Of a stretch of DNA of 64,000 nt, positions 1 to 8,545 are shown piece after piece; the first letter of the stretch is position 1; every line of letters starts with the position of its first letter. A program made the position numbers and the translations under genes. The DNA is from Bacillota bacterium (GTDB lineage Bacteria; Bacillota; Clostridia; Lachnospirales; Lachnospiraceae): NCBI GenBank assembly GCA_023436065.1, contig JAEZKU010000011.1:151955-215954 (forward strand). Reading direction: 5' to 3'. The notes below the pieces were generated by a model that saw only the letters and a program-made list of their open reading frames with translations, ran no database searches and had not been told where the DNA came from.

Positions 1-428
1 ATTGGCCCGTCTTCCTCCATAAGCAGTATTACAATCAACAAAGGTACCATTTACAGAAAGCACAAAATCCTTCACAAGATCAGGAGAAAGGTAATTGTGT
101 CCACCCGGTTCTCCCATATGTACTTTCACAGCTACCTTCCCTGAAGCCTTTCTTCCCAAGGCTTCATATATGCGGATTAAGCTTTCCGGGCTGATCTCTT
201 TGGTCATATATACTGTTGCCGGTTCCATATCCACTGATGCAACCGGAGCCTGTGTTGGTGCGGTTGTCGGCTCCTGTGTAGGTGTCACCGCGACAGACAC
301 AGTCGGTGTGGTTGTGAAAATTGTATCATCTGTATCTGTGGCAGTATTGCTCTGCCCGGCATCACACCCAATGAATAGTACTGAAATAGTTATTACTACG
401 CATACCAACATCAAATACTTTCTCATAA
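1..428 (-). CDS. DUF362-type lipoprotein, N-terminal part (cut by window edge)
   Basis: The reading frame starts at an ATG at 428-426 behind a GGGAGGAG ribosome site and stays open to base 1, so the C-terminus is missing. The protein opens with a short hydrophobic signal ending in a lipobox (LFIGC, Cys21), followed by a Thr/Pro-rich linker of about 45 residues (repeats of TPTxxP type). It then enters a conserved block reading VAVKVHMGEPGGHNYL ... VDCNTAYGGRR, which matches the start of the DUF362 family. In that family the domain often accompanies iron-sulfur proteins of unknown role. The sequence shows membrane anchoring outside the cell; the function is not known. A plus-strand frame over the same bases is the antisense shadow of this gene. 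Confidence 0.75.
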
Positions 429-576
429 CAAAATCTCCTCCCAAATAAATGATTTCTAAAAACTTCCAATTCCCAATTTCACTTTATAATTTTTTGGAAG
501 GTAAGTCAATGAAAAAGTACAAAGTATGAATAATAATTCACAATACCCTGATTATCTTTGTATTGTTAATTACTAC

Positions 577-605
577 TTGAATATACAAAAACGGATACTT
601 ATAAT
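577..605 (+). promoter_or_regulatory. Probable sigma-A promoter of the aconitase gene
   Basis: TTGAAT at 577-582 and TATAAT at 600-605 are separated by 17 bp. The perfect -10 lies 45 bp before the aconitase start codon. Read directly from sequence; not proven. Confidence 0.6.
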
Positions 606-649
606 GTTAGCAAGAAACAATATACTAATAATTCGGAAAGAGGTGTCGT

Positions 650-3358
650 ATGGATCAAACAAAGGAACGTTGTAAAAGAACTTTTATTTCGGATGACAAG
701 CTGTATACGTATTATGACATCAATCAGCTTCAGGATGTCCTTCCGGAAGATATCTCAAGGCTTCCCTATTCCTGCAAAATACTTCTGGAAGGAGCGTTAA
801 GGAATTTCGATCAAAAGAGAGTGACCTTAGAGCATATCAAAAGAATTGCTGATGTGTCCTGCGAAAGAAAGGAAGAGATCCCTTTTATACCGACAAGAAC
901 CGTACTTCAGGACTTTACAGGAGTTCCTGCTGTCGTAGACTTAGCTGCCATGAGAACGAAAATGCATGAAATGGGGGGAGATGCCTCTAACATCAATCCT
1001 ATCATACCGGTTGATCTGATCATCGATCATTCCGTTATGGTTGATTATTACGGCTTCCCCGATGCTTTAAATAAAAATGTGGAATTAGAATTTGAACGAA
1101 ATACAGAACGGTATGAATTACTCAAATGGGCACAGAACTCTTTTTCCGATTTTCGTGTCTTTCCTCCATCTCTTGGTATTATTCATCAGATTAATCTGGA
1201 ATACCTTGCCAAGGTTGCAGCCGTCAAGGAAGTCGATGGAGAGAACGTCGTCTTCCCGGATACCCTGGTAGGGACTGACTCCCATACTACCATGATCAAT
1301 GGAATTGGTGTCCTTGGCTGGGGTGTGGGCGGAATTGAAGCGGAAGCCTGCATGCTTGGGCATCCGATGTATTTTCTCATGCCGGAGGTGATCGGATTTC
1401 GATTGACCGGGGCACTCTCCTATGGGACTACAGCAACAGACCTTGTCCTCACGATTACGAATATACTCAGAAATGAAGGTGTCGTCGGGAAATTCATAGA
1501 ATTCTTCGGAGACGGAGTAAGCAACATCAGTGTTGAGGACAGAGCCACGATTTCAAATATGTGCCCGGAATATGGTGCGACCTGTGCTTACTTTCCGGTA
1601 GATGACAGAACGCTTGAATATTTAAGAGCAACCGGCCGGTCGGAGGAACAGATCCGCCTGACCGAGAAATACTATAAGCTTCAGGGCATGTTCCGTACGC
1701 AAGATGCCAAGGAGCCTGTGTTTGCAAAGATATTGGAGCTAGATCTCTCGACGGTTGAGCCCTGCATCGCCGGACCAAAGAGACCGCAGGATCGTATTCC
1801 TCTGAAAAACCTCAAGGAGAGCTACCGGCAACTAATCGCTGCTTCCCTGAACAAAGGGGGATCTCAGCCCGAAGAGGAAAAGCAGAAGGAAGAGGTTACC
1901 ATCACCTACGAGGATGGACATACAGAGGTTTTAAAGTCCGGTGCAGTCGTGATTGCGGCGATTACCAGCTGTACCAACACCTCTAATCCTTATGTCATTA
2001 TGGGTGCGGGACTTCTGGCGAAGAAGGCCGTGGAACTGGGTCTTATGAAACCACGCTATGTTAAGAGCAGCTTAGGTCCAGGTTCACTGGTGGTCACGGA
2101 ATACCTAAAAGACTCCGGCCTCCTGCCCTATCTGGAACAGTTGGGCTTCTATGTGACAGGCTATGGCTGTACTACCTGCATCGGAAACAGTGGCCCGCTT
2201 CCGGAGGAAATCTCCCGGGCAATCAAATCGCAGGATCTGACCGTTGCCTCAGTTCTTAGCGGAAACCGTAACTTTGAAGGGCGAATTCATCCGTTAACGA
2301 AAATAAATTATCTGATGTCTCCTATGCTGGTTGTGGCTTTTGGACTTTCCGGAACCGTCAACATAGATTTTGAGACAGAGCCGATTGGCTTCGGGCATGA
2401 CAAGGAACCGGTCTTCTTACGTGACATTTGGCCGAACCACCGGGAAATTGAAGAGATGATACGAAGCTATGTGAAACCGGAGCTATATAAAGATAAATAC
2501 AAAAATATCTTTCATGAGAATAAGCTGTGGAATGCACTCTCCGTCTCCGGCGACAGCATCTATCAATGGAGGGAGGACTCCTCTTATATTAAGCTGCCTC
2601 CCTACTTCGATCAGATGTCAAATGAGCGGGATCAGGTCACTGATATCAGGGGAGCAAATGTATTGGCTCTCTTCGGTGATTCTGTGACAACAGATCATAT
2701 CTCACCGGCCGGCAGTATCCCGGAGTCTTCCGATGCAGGAATACACCTGACCTCACAAAATATCAAACCACAGCATTTTAACTCCTATGGTTCCCGTAGA
2801 GGCTCCCACGAGGTCATGATGAGAGGAACCTTTGCCAACATCCGGATCAGGAACCTGATGTTACCCGGAAGGGAAGGAGGTTTCACAAAGCATATTCCCA
2901 GCAATCAGGTCATGTCGATTTATCAGGCAGGCATGAAATATCGAGAAACAGATACACCACTTCTGGTCATCGCCGGAAAGGAATATGGTACCGGCAGCTC
3001 CAGGGACTGGGCTGCGAAAGGCACCTCTTTGCTGGGTGTAAAAGCCGTACTGGCAGAAAGCTTCGAACGAATCCATCGAAGTAATCTGGTGGGTATGGGT
3101 GTACTTCCGCTGCAATTCCCTGAGGGAGAAAGTATTGCTTCTCTTTGTATTACAGGCAATGAAACCTTTGACATCCTAGGAATATCCGAACAGCTTTATC
3201 CGAATAAGAAATTAAAGGTTGTCCTAACCACACCGGAAGGGAAAAAGACGGAGTTTGATGCTATCGCACGATTGGACAGTGCAATCGATATAGAGTATTA
3301 TCTTCACGGCGGAATTCTGAAGCTGATACTGCGGGATTTCCTGGACAACAGAATATAG
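650..3358 (+). CDS. acnA: Aconitate hydratase, AcnA/IRP1 type
   Basis: 902 aa, full length for the monomeric AcnA/IRP1 family. It interconverts citrate and isocitrate through cis-aconitate in the cytoplasm, using a [4Fe-4S] cluster. The family signature GTDSHTTMINGIGVLGWGVGG lies near residues 208-228. The cluster cysteines are seen in SCTNTSNP (about residue 442) and GYGCTTCIGNSGP (about residues 506-518), and the swivel-domain motif GDSVTTDHISPAGSIP is near residue 680. The start codon has an AGAGG site just upstream. No other TCA-cycle gene is nearby: the gene is followed 148 bp later by carbamate kinase, which has its own promoter, so it is probably monocistronic. In anaerobes of this kind it would serve the oxidative branch to 2-oxoglutarate and glutamate. 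Confidence 0.95.
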   Translation: MDQTKERCKRTFISDDKLYTYYDINQLQDVLPEDISRLPYSCKILLEGALRNFDQKRVTLEHIKRIADVSCERKEEIPFIPTRTVLQDFTGVPAVVDLAAMRTKMHEMGGDASNINPIIPVDLIIDHSVMVDYYGFPDALNKNVELEFERNTERYELLKWAQNSFSDFRVFPPSLGIIHQINLEYLAKVAAVKEVDGENVVFPDTLVGTDSHTTMINGIGVLGWGVGGIEAEACMLGHPMYFLMPEVIGFRLTGALSYGTTATDLVLTITNILRNEGVVGKFIEFFGDGVSNISVEDRATISNMCPEYGATCAYFPVDDRTLEYLRATGRSEEQIRLTEKYYKLQGMFRTQDAKEPVFAKILELDLSTVEPCIAGPKRPQDRIPLKNLKESYRQLIAASLNKGGSQPEEEKQKEEVTITYEDGHTEVLKSGAVVIAAITSCTNTSNPYVIMGAGLLAKKAVELGLMKPRYVKSSLGPGSLVVTEYLKDSGLLPYLEQLGFYVTGYGCTTCIGNSGPLPEEISRAIKSQDLTVASVLSGNRNFEGRIHPLTKINYLMSPMLVVAFGLSGTVNIDFETEPIGFGHDKEPVFLRDIWPNHREIEEMIRSYVKPELYKDKYKNIFHENKLWNALSVSGDSIYQWREDSSYIKLPPYFDQMSNERDQVTDIRGANVLALFGDSVTTDHISPAGSIPESSDAGIHLTSQNIKPQHFNSYGSRRGSHEVMMRGTFANIRIRNLMLPGREGGFTKHIPSNQVMSIYQAGMKYRETDTPLLVIAGKEYGTGSSRDWAAKGTSLLGVKAVLAESFERIHRSNLVGMGVLPLQFPEGESIASLCITGNETFDILGISEQLYPNKKLKVVLTTPEGKKTEFDAIARLDSAIDIEYYLHGGILKLILRDFLDNRI

Positions 3359-3424
3359 AATTTCTCATGCAGGTCTATTATGATAGTGGTGGTGCAAAAG
3401 TGCTGACACAATCTGCAGGAACGT

Positions 3425-3454
3425 TTGACACGATAAGCGTCTATATGATATATT
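3425..3454 (+). promoter_or_regulatory. Probable promoter of carbamate kinase
   Basis: A perfect TTGACA (3425-3430) and TATATT (3449-3454) are spaced 18 bp apart, 52 bp before the arcC start codon. This makes arcC independent of the aconitase transcript. Confidence 0.6.
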
Positions 3455-3506
3455 CGTATTATTATACCAATTATTATCATAACAGGAAAATGAATGGGGA
3501 TTATAT

Positions 3507-4439
3507 ATGAAGAAAAAAACTATTGTAGTCGCATTAGGAAGAAATGCCTTCGGCAAAAGCTTCCCGGAGCAGAAGAAATCCATCCTTCAGGCAGCCTATG
3601 CCATAGCTGATCTTGTGGAGGATAAATATAAGGTTGTGATCACGCACAGCAACGGTCCCCAGATCGGTATGCTGCACAGGGCCATGACTGAATTCAGCCG
3701 ACTGGATCGTGCATATACCAGCGCCTCCATGTCGGTATGCGGTGCATTAAGTCAGGGGTATATCGGTTATGACCTGCAAAATGTGATCCGTACCGCATTA
3801 TTGGACCGAGGCATATATAAGACAGTATCAACCATCATCACTCAGGTTCGTGTGGATCCTTTTGATCCTGCCTTCCAGAATCCGACCAAGGTAATCGGAC
3901 GTGTCATGACAAAGGAAGAGGCTGATGCAGAAATCCATAAAGGAAATTATGTTACCGAAGAAAATGGAGGATATCGAAGGATCGTCGCAACACCGAAGCC
4001 AATTGATATCTATGAAATCGATGCAATCAAAGCACTCATAGCTGCTGATCAGGTCGTAATCGCCTGCGGCGGTGGCGGAATTCCTGTCCTGGAGCAGGGA
4101 ACCAGTATCCAAGGTGCCAGTGCGGTCATTGAAAAGGATTTGGCAAGTGAAAAGCTGGCGGATATGCTGGATGCCGATATCTTATTATTCCTGACCGGAG
4201 CGAAGAAGGTCTCACTGAATTACGGAACCGATAAGGAACAGCCTCTGGATCAGCTTTCCGCAGCAGATGCTGAGAAATACATCAAGGAGGGGCAGTTCCC
4301 GCTTCCCACCATGCTTCCGAAGATCGAGGCAAGCATCAATTTTGTTACTAAGAAGGAAAACCGTAAGGCAATCATTGGTCATCTGAACGATGCCCGTCAG
4401 TGCCTGTTGGGCTTAACCGGTACCGTAATCACACCCTGA
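3507..4439 (+). CDS. arcC: Carbamate kinase
   Basis: 310 aa, the normal length for the family. It makes ATP from carbamoyl phosphate and ADP, releasing ammonia and carbon dioxide, in the cytoplasm. The amino-acid-kinase fold is shown by the N-terminal VVALGRNAFG (usually ALGGNAL or ALGRNAL), ITHSNGPQIG near residue 50, IACGGGGIPV near residue 185, and the C-terminal GQFPLPTMLPKIEA block (usually GSMxPKVEA). The usual partners arcA and arcB (arginine deiminase, ornithine carbamoyltransferase) are absent here, so it may serve agmatine, allantoin or purine breakdown encoded elsewhere. A long terminator hairpin follows the stop codon. Confidence 0.9.
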   Translation: MKKKTIVVALGRNAFGKSFPEQKKSILQAAYAIADLVEDKYKVVITHSNGPQIGMLHRAMTEFSRLDRAYTSASMSVCGALSQGYIGYDLQNVIRTALLDRGIYKTVSTIITQVRVDPFDPAFQNPTKVIGRVMTKEEADAEIHKGNYVTEENGGYRRIVATPKPIDIYEIDAIKALIAADQVVIACGGGGIPVLEQGTSIQGASAVIEKDLASEKLADMLDADILLFLTGAKKVSLNYGTDKEQPLDQLSAADAEKYIKEGQFPLPTMLPKIEASINFVTKKENRKAIIGHLNDARQCLLGLTGTVITP

Positions 4440-4455
4440 TCCTATGTCAAAATAA

Positions 4456-4537
4456 GGCTATTGCATGGAAGATACTTCGAAATGCCCGTTGAATTTCTCC
4501 GGCATTTTGAGAGTTCTTCCCGGCAATAGCCCTTTTA
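4456..4537. terminator. Long terminator hairpin between arcC and the GH4 gene
   Basis: GGCTATTGC (4456-4464) pairs perfectly with GCAATAGCC (4523-4531). Further pairing lies inside the arms (GGAAGA with TCTTCC, and a CGAAATGCC-like arm with GGCATTTTG). CTTTT follows on the plus side. It lies between convergent genes and probably stops arcC transcription. Confidence 0.65.
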
Positions 4538-4590
4538 ATTTCTATCCTCTGTCATACATGACAAGTTTCTAATTCCGGACCGTCCTGTAA

Positions 4591-5913
4591 TTACCGATAG
4601 TCCTTCATATAATCTCCATGTGCATCAATCAGCTCATCACACATTTTGATAATATCGTCCAGCGACAGCTCTGCTGCCGTGTGAGGCTCCAGCATAGCAG
4701 CCTGATAGATGCTTTCTCTCTTTGTGGTAATGGAGGCCTCAATGGTCATAAGCTGGGCATTGATATTGGTCATATTCATCGCAGCCAATTGAACAGGCAG
4801 TCTTCCGACATGGCATGGATGGATTCCGAGTGCGTCCACCAGACAAGGCACCTCAACACAGGCATCTGCGGGAAGGTTATCAATCAGCCCTGTGTTCAGG
4901 ACATTTCCGCCAATCTTAATCGGCTTGTTTGTTACGACAGCTTCCATAATATAGGAGGCATACTCGTGAGAACGCTCATGCGTAATATTTCCGTTCTGAA
5001 GGATTCTTTCCTTTTCCTCCTGCCAGCCTGCAATCTGATTGATGCATCTTCTCGGATATTCGTCCAAAGGAATGTTGTACCTGTCAATCAACTCAGGATA
5101 CTTTGATTTAATATAGAAGGGGTTGTATTCGGCATTATGTTCGCTGGATTCCGTACAGTAATAACCAAGATGCTTGATATAATCAAAGCGTACCATATCA
5201 TTGTGCTTCTCCGTACTATTCTTTCTTTCTGCACGAAGTTTTATCTCAGGATACAGATCATTTCCTTCCCTGTCCCGTATATCCAGAAGCCATGCCATAT
5301 GATTAATTCCTGCTATCAGCTCTCTTCGGCCTTCAAGCTTGTCCTCCATCCCAAGGCTTTTCAACAGGGATTCGGAGCATACCTGGACACTATGGCAGAG
5401 TCCGACCGTCTGAATCTTGGTGTATCTTTGCATATAGCCTGTCAGAATTGCCATGGGATTGGTATAATTCAAAAATAACGCATTGGGGCAGACCTCTTCC
5501 ATATCCTGTGCAAATTCCTTCAATACAGGGATGGTTCGAAGTCCTCTCATGATTCCGCCGATGCCAAGCGTATCGGCAATCGTCTGCCTTAGGCCGTATT
5601 TCTTAGGTATCTCGAAATCAATGATCGTACAAGGATCGTAGAAGCCCACCTGAATCGCATTGACAACAAAGGTTGCTCCCCTTAGTGCTTCCTTTCTGTT
5701 CTCCTTCCCCAGATAGGTTTTGATCACTGCTCGATCAGAATTAATGTTTTTGTTGATTGCTTTTAGGATAATCTCAGATTCTGAAAGTCTGGTCGCATCA
5801 ATATCATAAAGAGCTATCTCGGCGTCACGAAGACTTTCCGTGCACATACAATCACCGAGTACATTCCTTGCAAATACGGTGCTTCCGGCTCCCATAAATG
5901 TTATTTTTACCAT
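4591..5913 (-). CDS. GH4 family alpha-galactosidase/alpha-glucosidase
   Basis: 440 aa. Family GH4 enzymes cleave alpha-glycosides by an NAD+ and Mn2+ dependent redox-elimination mechanism in the cytoplasm. Visible features are the N-terminal dinucleotide-binding loop FMGAGSTVF (residues 6-14), the FLNYTNPMA substrate loop (Asn149/Asn152), the metal-binding GLCHSVQ motif (Cys173, His174, Ser175) and GINHMAW (His205). The CHSVQ form is typical of the MelA/LplD branch, so alpha-galactosidase or alpha-galacturonidase activity is more likely than maltose-phosphate hydrolysis. The start has a GAGGAGATTATT ribosome site. It is divergent from the AraC regulator at 6051, its likely controller. Confidence 0.85.
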   Translation of the reverse strand: MVKITFMGAGSTVFARNVLGDCMCTESLRDAEIALYDIDATRLSESEIILKAINKNINSDRAVIKTYLGKENRKEALRGATFVVNAIQVGFYDPCTIIDFEIPKKYGLRQTIADTLGIGGIMRGLRTIPVLKEFAQDMEEVCPNALFLNYTNPMAILTGYMQRYTKIQTVGLCHSVQVCSESLLKSLGMEDKLEGRRELIAGINHMAWLLDIRDREGNDLYPEIKLRAERKNSTEKHNDMVRFDYIKHLGYYCTESSEHNAEYNPFYIKSKYPELIDRYNIPLDEYPRRCINQIAGWQEEKERILQNGNITHERSHEYASYIMEAVVTNKPIKIGGNVLNTGLIDNLPADACVEVPCLVDALGIHPCHVGRLPVQLAAMNMTNINAQLMTIEASITTKRESIYQAAMLEPHTAAELSLDDIIKMCDELIDAHGDYMKDYR

Positions 5914-5951
5914 AATAATCTCCTCTTGGTGTTTGAATTTTATTTAGCATT

Positions 5952-5957
5952 ATTATA
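5952..5957 (-). promoter_or_regulatory. -10 element of the GH4 gene, activator-dependent type
   Basis: On the minus strand a TATAAT lies about 40 bp before the GH4 start, but no good -35 is found 16-18 bp upstream. A weak -35 fits a promoter needing the divergent AraC-type activator. Weak evidence. Confidence 0.35.
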
Positions 5958-6050
5958 TAATAGGGATCAAATACATAATTGGTACTATGTTTCATGAACT
6001 TGTCATTATGTTGACTGATTGGACAAAAAGCTGTAAAAGGAGATCACGAC

Positions 6051-6845
6051 ATGGATAATTATGAAAGGCCACTAATCCTATATCATTGTGGACATGAGCA
6101 GTGTAAGCCCTCTCACTCTTATGGCCCGGCCATCCGTCCGCATTATCTGCTGCATTATATCCTGCATGGACAGGGCACCTACCGTGTCGGCGGCAAGACC
6201 TATTCTCTCAAGGGTGGAGAAGCATTTTTGATCTATCCCGGTGTCACGAGTATCTATTGCGCTGATGAAGAGGACCCCTGGGAATATTGCTGGATTGGTT
6301 TTGATGGCTCCGATGTACATTCAGTCCTTCAAGCCTGTGGCTTTTCCATGAACAATCCTGTCTGTACCGACCAAAGCAGCGGGCTGCTGTGGAACGAATT
6401 CATGCAGCTGATCGAATACTTCAATGAAAAGAAGGGAAATGAATTTACTCTGCTAAGCCAGCTCTACCTTTGCTTCTCGCATCTGTATATTCCTGATGCC
6501 TCCTCCTCGAAGGAATTCCACGAATTATATATTGAGAAGGCAATGGATTATATACACAATAATTATACCTATGATATTAAGATTACCGATATTGCCAATT
6601 ACCTGCACATAGACCGTACCTATCTCTATAAGCTGTTCATGACCCATATGGAAGCCTCACCGCAGCACTATCTGATCAGCTACCGGATCGATATCTCCAA
6701 AAAGCTTCTGAAGGAAACACACCTCTCGGTTACCGAGATTGCCTATTCCTGCGGCTTTAAGGACGCCTCCTCCTTCAACAAGCATTTTAGGAAACAGGCG
6801 GGTATGACACCGACGCAATATAAAAGATCGAACGATATGCCCTAG
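6051..6845 (+). CDS. AraC-family regulator with cupin sensor (sugar operon type)
   Basis: 264 aa. Residues 1-120 form an AraC arabinose-binding-like cupin (LLHYILHGQGTYRVGG, FLIYPGVTSIYCADEEDPWEY). Residues about 165-260 hold two helix-turn-helix motifs (ITDIANYLHIDRTYLYKLF and VTEIAYSCGFKDASSFNKHF) ending in GMTPTQYK. The architecture matches MsmR/RafR-type activators of alpha-galactoside genes. It is divergent from the GH4 gene with 137 bp between them, so it probably controls it. It is clearly paralogous to the regulator at 8546, sharing the YGPxIR and AFLIYPGVT segments. Start chosen for the AAGGAG site nine bases upstream. Confidence 0.88.
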   Translation: MDNYERPLILYHCGHEQCKPSHSYGPAIRPHYLLHYILHGQGTYRVGGKTYSLKGGEAFLIYPGVTSIYCADEEDPWEYCWIGFDGSDVHSVLQACGFSMNNPVCTDQSSGLLWNEFMQLIEYFNEKKGNEFTLLSQLYLCFSHLYIPDASSSKEFHELYIEKAMDYIHNNYTYDIKITDIANYLHIDRTYLYKLFMTHMEASPQHYLISYRIDISKKLLKETHLSVTEIAYSCGFKDASSFNKHFRKQAGMTPTQYKRSNDMP

Positions 6846-6859
6846 GGTCATCGAATTAG

Positions 6860-8038
6860 CTACTGCTGCTTCAGATCCATATCCTTGATATAGAAGGCTA
6901 CCTGATAAAGGAACAGCTCCTCCGGATTCTTCAACTCGCAGCCGATGATCCGCTTGATCTTCTGAATGCGGTAATTGATCGTATTCCTATGGGTATATCT
7001 CTCCTCAGCCACTCTGAGTATACTTCGGTCATTCCTGATAAAGCTGCGCAAGGTATCGACGTATTCGGCATTATGCTCCTTATCGTAGCGTTCCAGCGAA
7101 CCCAAAATCTCATCTACATAGCTCGTGAGAATTTCCGTATCATCAATGGAAAAGAGTAATTTATAGAACCCCATCTCATCGAAGCTTATGATATTCCTAC
7201 CGATTCCAACTGCCATCTTCATGGCTGTTCTTGCACGCTTATAGCTTATGGAAAGATTCTCGATTCTCGTAACCCCGGACCCAATCCCCATATAAAAACA
7301 GTTCTTATGTACAAAGTATTTAAAGCTCTGCATAATCAGATCGGGCAGCTCCGTAAATTCCTTTTCGCGCATATCATTCAGAACAAGTACGATCGAGTCG
7401 TCCATACGGATCAGACCGTAGGAGATATTGATTTTCCTGTTGCCCTTCCACAAACCAAACAGGTTCTCCAGCTTAAATAATGCCTGATTCAAATAGGTCT
7501 CTTCCTCAATTGTCTTCTTCACATTCAGGCAAAAAGCCTGAAAGGTTCCGTTGATATTATACCTTGGTTCTAAGATCTTCCTGTATTCCGCTTCATTCCT
7601 GCCCTGGATAATCTCCCGGAACGCATTGCTGATCTTCTTCTCATGTTGCTGCTGATCAATAATTCTCATGCAATAATCCTGGATCAGACTGGTGATAGAA
7701 ATCTCCCAAGGCATCTCCAACAGCGGAAAACGGTTCTCATCACACCAGGTAATCACATCTGCCGGGATCTCCTCCAGATACATTCCTGTATTGATTATGA
7801 TACCGGCACATTCGTCCTGTGCCATCTCCTGCACCAGCTTCAACAGCCAGTTTGGCTGGCTGGCCTTCATCCCTGTTGTGATCGCCAGCTCCTCCCCATG
7901 AAATCTCGAGACAATGGTCTCATCCTCCAGCATATGTACCCAGCTTACTACGGTATCCATTCCCGCTTTTCCTGCTATGATTTTCAGCCGGAACTGTTCC
8001 TTTGTCTCTTCATATATCTCCCAAAATCGTATTGCCAT
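6860..8038 (-). CDS. PucR-family transcriptional regulator
   Basis: 392 aa, normal for the family. The N-terminal PucR domain (about residues 5-130) is followed by a degenerate GGDEF-like middle region and a C-terminal helix-turn-helix (RVAEERYTHRNTINYRIQKI, about residues 345-365) of the PucR/CdaR type. PucR members regulate purine, allantoin, proline or amino-acid catabolism. None of those pathways is encoded beside it, although carbamate kinase, a typical last step of purine breakdown, lies 2.4 kb away. The ribosome site GGGAAGG stands 8 bases before the start. It is convergent with the AraC gene (15 bp between stops) and divergent from a small ORF at 8228. Confidence 0.88.
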   Translation of the reverse strand: MAIRFWEIYEETKEQFRLKIIAGKAGMDTVVSWVHMLEDETIVSRFHGEELAITTGMKASQPNWLLKLVQEMAQDECAGIIINTGMYLEEIPADVITWCDENRFPLLEMPWEISITSLIQDYCMRIIDQQQHEKKISNAFREIIQGRNEAEYRKILEPRYNINGTFQAFCLNVKKTIEEETYLNQALFKLENLFGLWKGNRKINISYGLIRMDDSIVLVLNDMREKEFTELPDLIMQSFKYFVHKNCFYMGIGSGVTRIENLSISYKRARTAMKMAVGIGRNIISFDEMGFYKLLFSIDDTEILTSYVDEILGSLERYDKEHNAEYVDTLRSFIRNDRSILRVAEERYTHRNTINYRIQKIKRIIGCELKNPEELFLYQVAFYIKDMDLKQQ

Positions 8039-8134
8039 ATCTGCACCTTCCCATAAATCTTATCGAATCAAACAAGAACGTTTGTTTTGTACTTTCAACA
8101 CAATTTTCTTCTATATTTTTAGATTACCAGATTA

Positions 8135-8163
8135 TATACATCAAGTCAATTATTGATTATAAT
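8135..8163 (+). promoter_or_regulatory. Possible promoter of the 57-aa ORF
   Basis: TATACA (8135-8140) and TATAAT (8158-8163) are spaced 17 bp apart, about 65 bp before the small ORF start. The -10 is perfect and the -35 moderate. Confidence 0.45.
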
Positions 8164-8227
8164 ATAGACATAACAAAGAAATACAACATTCGAATAAAAG
8201 CATTGCTGTTTAGAGGAGGGTATTCAA

Positions 8228-8401
8228 ATGTATATCAGCAGCACAAATATATACCTAAATACTCCGGAATATCTTTCCAATATTCCGGCAAATCTGATCA
8301 ACTCAGAAAAATATTATAACTGTGACTTTTTCGTAGCCCGTATGAATCAGAGAGGAAGAAATCTGCTTCAAAGAATTACTCAGCATATTAATCACAAATA
8401 A
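8228..8401 (+). CDS. 57-aa protein of unknown function
   Basis: An ORF of 57 codons begins at an ATG with a very strong ribosome site (GAGGAGGG at 8213-8220, 7 bases before the start). A promoter-like pair precedes it and a perfect terminator hairpin follows 16 bases after its TAA. The product (MYISSTNIYLNTPEYL...QHINHK) has no signal peptide or membrane segment. It is rich in Asn and Tyr, has one Cys, and its C-terminal third is basic (RMNQRGRNLLQRITQHINHK). I do not recognise the family. The full gene syntax argues that it is real. It sits between the divergent PucR gene and the second AraC gene. Confidence 0.6.
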   Translation: MYISSTNIYLNTPEYLSNIPANLINSEKYYNCDFFVARMNQRGRNLLQRITQHINHK

Positions 8402-8414
8402 TATATTCCATCCT

Positions 8415-8448
8415 GTGTTCCCCTGCCTCTTTTAAAGAGCAGGGGAAC
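8415..8448 (+). terminator. Intrinsic terminator after the 57-aa ORF
   Basis: GTTCCCCTG plus CTCTTT pairs with AAAGAG plus CAGGGGAAC, with one bulged C and a very short loop. It is followed by TT and, further on, a T-rich run. It closes the small transcription unit. Confidence 0.65.
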
Positions 8449-8545
8449 TTATGCGTGATACAGCTTTTTATTTCCCAAAATTTCTGGACATGAAATGACA
8501 ATTATGGTAGCATTTATATATATTTCACAGAAAGGGAAAAATAAA

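Noticed and set aside
95..448. Plus-strand 117-codon frame at the left edge
   Set aside because: It is antisense to the DUF362-type lipoprotein gene, which has a ribosome site, lipobox and conserved domain; the plus frame has none.
4618..5478. Plus-strand frames opposite the GH4 gene
   Set aside because: Antisense shadows; the minus-strand frame carries all GH4 motifs.
8495..8545. Longer N-terminus for the second AraC regulator
   Set aside because: The ATG at 8495 lacks a ribosome site, and the extra 17 residues are absent from the paralogue; 8546 has GAAAGGG.
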